Assembly (NCBI GenBank): GCA_002424845.1
Contig: DILD01000011.1
Coordinates: 1 to 15,731, forward strand
DNA length: 15,731 nucleotides
Direction of reading: 5' to 3'
DNA from: Thiobacillus denitrificans
GTDB lineage: Bacteria > Pseudomonadota > Gammaproteobacteria > Burkholderiales > Thiobacillaceae
Positions 13,718 through 15,731 of this stretch are shown here, in pieces (positions within the stretch are counted from its first letter, which is position 1; every line of letters begins with the position of its first letter). The translations under genes were made by a program, and so were the position numbers. The notes beneath the pieces were generated by a model. It worked only from the letters and a program-made list of their open reading frames with translations. It did no database searches and had not been told where the DNA came from.

Positions 13718-15731
13718 GTGCCTGAAACCCGGGCCGCCTCCGCGCATACGCCCATGATGCAGCAGTACCTTGGCATCAAGGCACAGCATCCCGACATGCT
13801 GCTGTTCTACCGCATGGGCGACTTCTACGAGCTGTTCTTCGACGACGCCGAAAAGGCGGCGCGGCTGCTCAACATCACGCTCACCACCCGCGGCGCGTCG
13901 GCAGGCAGCCCGATCAAGATGGCCGGCGTGCCCTATCACAGCGCCGAACAGTACCTCGCCCGTTTATTGAAGCTGGGTGAATCCGTGGTGATCGCCGAGC
14001 AGGTGGGCGACCCGGCGACGTCAAAAGGCCCGGTCGAGCGGCAGGTGGCGCGCATCGTCACGCCGGGCACGCTGACCGATTCCGGCCTCCTGGACGAGAC
14101 GCGCGACACGCTGATTCTCGCTGTCGCCCCGGGCACTGAAACCATCGGCGTGGCCTGGCTCAATCTCGCCGCCGGGCGTTTCCAGGTCACCGAGGTCAAC
14201 ACTACTGCCCTGCCCGCCCTGCTGGCGCGGGTGCGGCCGGCGGAAATCCTGGCACCCGATGATTTCGCGCTCAGCGGCGCCGCTTGTGCGATACGGCGGC
14301 TGGCGCCGTGGCAGTTCGATTCAAGCGGCGCGCAGACCCGGCTGGCGCAGCAATTCGGCAGCCGCGATCTCGCCGGTTTCGGCGTCGCCGACCTGCCGCT
14401 CGCAGTCGCTGCGGCCGGCGCCCTGCTCGACTACATCCAGACCACCCAGCGCACCGCGCTGCCGCATATCCAATCCATCCGCGCCGAGCGCGACAGCGAT
14501 TTCGTCCAGCTCGACGCCGCCACCCGGCGCAATCTGGAACTCACCGAAACCCTGCGCGGCGAAGCGGCGCCGACGCTGCTGTCGGTGCTCGACACCACCG
14601 CCACCGGCATGGGAACGCGCCTGTTGCGCCACTGGCTGCATCATCCGCTGCGCGACCGTGACATCCTGACCCGGCGACGCGATGCCATCGGCGTGCTGGC
14701 CGAACGGCCCGATATCACCGACGGCCTCACCCGATTGCTGAAAAGCTGCGCCGATGTGGAGCGGATCGGCGGCCGCATCGCGCTGAAGAACGCACGGCCG
14801 CGCGACCTGTCCGGCCTGCGTGACACGCTCGCCCTGCTGCCCGATCTTGCCACGGCGTTGCCTGATGACCGCGCGCGCCTGGCTGCGCTGCGGACTGCCC
14901 TGGCCGCACGCCCCGATCTGCACGACCTGCTGGCAAGCGCGATCCTCATTGAACCCGCCAGCGTGCTGCGCGAAGGCGGCGTGATCGCCGATGGCTACGA
15001 CGCCGAACTCGACGAGCTGCGCGCACTGACACACGATGCAGGGGCCTTTCTGCTGGAACTGGAAACCCGCGAACGCGCGCGCTCCGGCATTGCCACCCTC
15101 AAGGTCGAGTACAACCGGGTGCACGGCTTCTACATCGAAGTCAGCTGCGCGCAATCGGAAAATGTCCCCGACGATTACCGCCGCCGCCAGACGCTGAAGA
15201 ATGCCGAGCGCTACATCACGCCGGAACTCAAAGCCTTCGAAGACAAGGCGCTGTCCGCACGAGACCGGGCACTGGCGCGCGAGAAGGCATTGTTCGATGC
15301 CCTGCTGGAAACGCTGACGCCGCACGTACCCGCACTACTCGACGTTGCGGCCGCACTGGCCGAAGTCGACGTGCTGGCGAGCCAGGCCGAGCGCGCCGGC
15401 ACGTTGAGGCTCAACGCCCCCGAATACACCAGCGAACCCGGCATCGTCATCCGCGGCGGCCGCCACCCGGTGGTCGAGGCGCAGGTCGACCACTTCATCC
15501 CCAACGACGTGAACCTGAACCGCAGCCGCCTGATGCTGCTGATCACCGGCCCCAACATGGGCGGCAAATCGACCTACATGCGGCAGGTGGCGCTGATCAC
15601 GCTGCTGGCCTGCTGCGGCCTGTGGGTGCCGGCCAGTTCGGCGAAAATCGGCGACGTCGACCAGATATTCACCCGCATCGGCGCGTCGGACGATCTGGCC
15701 GGCGGGCGTTCGACCTTCATGGTCGAGATGA
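13718..15731 (+). CDS. mutS: DNA mismatch repair protein MutS, N-terminal part
   Basis: MutS recognises base mismatches and small loops and starts methyl-directed repair. The mismatch-contacting F-Y-E lies in LLFYRMGDFYELFFDDAEKA. Connector, lever and clamp regions follow, then the Walker A motif GPNMGGKST (about 15549-15575) and FTRIGASDDLAGGRSTFMVEM at the window edge, so the Walker B and C-terminus are missing. Start choice: E. coli MutS has 12 residues before HTPMMQQYL-like sequence ends at MM, and the GTG at 13718 gives the same length. GGAG is near but only 3 nt away. An in-frame GTG at 13667 adds an AT-rich, lysine-rich tail unlike the gene, and the ATG at 13754 would cut conserved residues. 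Confidence 0.93.
   Translation, partial: MPETRAASAHTPMMQQYLGIKAQHPDMLLFYRMGDFYELFFDDAEKAARLLNITLTTRGASAGSPIKMAGVPYHSAEQYLARLLKLGESVVIAEQVGDPATSKGPVERQVARIVTPGTLTDSGLLDETRDTLILAVAPGTETIGVAWLNLAAGRFQVTEVNTTALPALLARVRPAEILAPDDFALSGAACAIRRLAPWQFDSSGAQTRLAQQFGSRDLAGFGVADLPLAVAAAGALLDYIQTTQRTALPHIQSIRAERDSDFVQLDAATRRNLELTETLRGEAAPTLLSVLDTTATGMGTRLLRHWLHHPLRDRDILTRRRDAIGVLAERPDITDGLTRLLKSCADVERIGGRIALKNARPRDLSGLRDTLALLPDLATALPDDRARLAALRTALAARPDLHDLLASAILIEPASVLREGGVIADGYDAELDELRALTHDAGAFLLELETRERARSGIATLKVEYNRVHGFYIEVSCAQSENVPDDYRRRQTLKNAERYITPELKAFEDKALSARDRALAREKALFDALLETLTPHVPALLDVAAALAEVDVLASQAERAGTLRLNAPEYTSEPGIVIRGGRHPVVEAQVDHFIPNDVNLNRSRLMLLITGPNMGGKSTYMRQVALITLLACCGLWVPASSAKIGDVDQIFTRIGASDDLAGGRSTFMVEM

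Noticed and set aside
14321..15325. Long open frame (334 codons) antisense to mutS
   Set aside because: It is a shadow of MutS, whose motifs are unmistakable on the plus strand.
1..15731. CRISPR array, integrase or phage genes
   Set aside because: No regularly spaced short repeats, recombinase motifs or structural phage genes were seen. Repeats present are explained by the RAYT ends and paralogs.

Overview
The window looks like chromosome of a GC-rich betaproteobacterium, perhaps Thiobacillus-like. That assignment rests on the general flavour of RhlE, GltX, MutS and the tRNAs, not on a search. Housekeeping genes (rhlE at the left edge, tRNA-Val, gltX, tRNA-Thr, a COG2509 FAD protein, mutS at the right edge) frame two accessory blocks.

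Block 1 (about 0.7-4.5 kb) is visibly AT-richer and rearranged. It holds two paralogous exported proteins of unknown function (799-1515 and 2649-3401). They are nucleotide-identical at both ends but diverged in the middle. A lipase-like gene (3434) follows the second copy and is cut off by the left end of a REP-associated transposase (RAYT/IS200-like) element. A fuller RAYT copy follows the first paralog, and just beyond its right end lies a short RTX-repeat fragment. The lipase head and RTX tail may be parts of one broken secreted lipase-RTX gene. Neither RAYT gene is intact: one has a 1-base deletion and the other is truncated. Short element-end sequences lie beside or inside nearly every module, which suggests the array was shuffled by recombination at those ends. 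An effector/immunity reading of the lipase and its exported neighbours is possible but is only inference.

Block 2 (6.3-11.7 kb, minus strand) is a compact nine-gene arsenic operon, read arsR, arsI, arsC (142 aa), arsC (165 aa), acr3, exported MBL-fold protein, ArsP-like permease, CMD-like protein, small thioredoxin. Gaps are 32 nt or less and several stops and starts overlap. It pairs detoxification of inorganic arsenic (reduce arsenate, export arsenite) with handling of methylated arsenic (C-As bond cleavage, organoarsenical export). ArsR, ArsI and the CMD-like protein all end in cysteine-rich tails. The operon appears to start from a promoter buried in a 44-bp near-palindrome that overlaps the arsR start codon, giving a probable leaderless mRNA. 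It ends at a strong hairpin shared with the convergent tRNA-Thr gene.

To the right, the FAD oxidoreductase gene (minus) ends at its own terminator just upstream of the ars promoter. It is divergent from mutS (plus), which runs off the window inside the ATPase domain.
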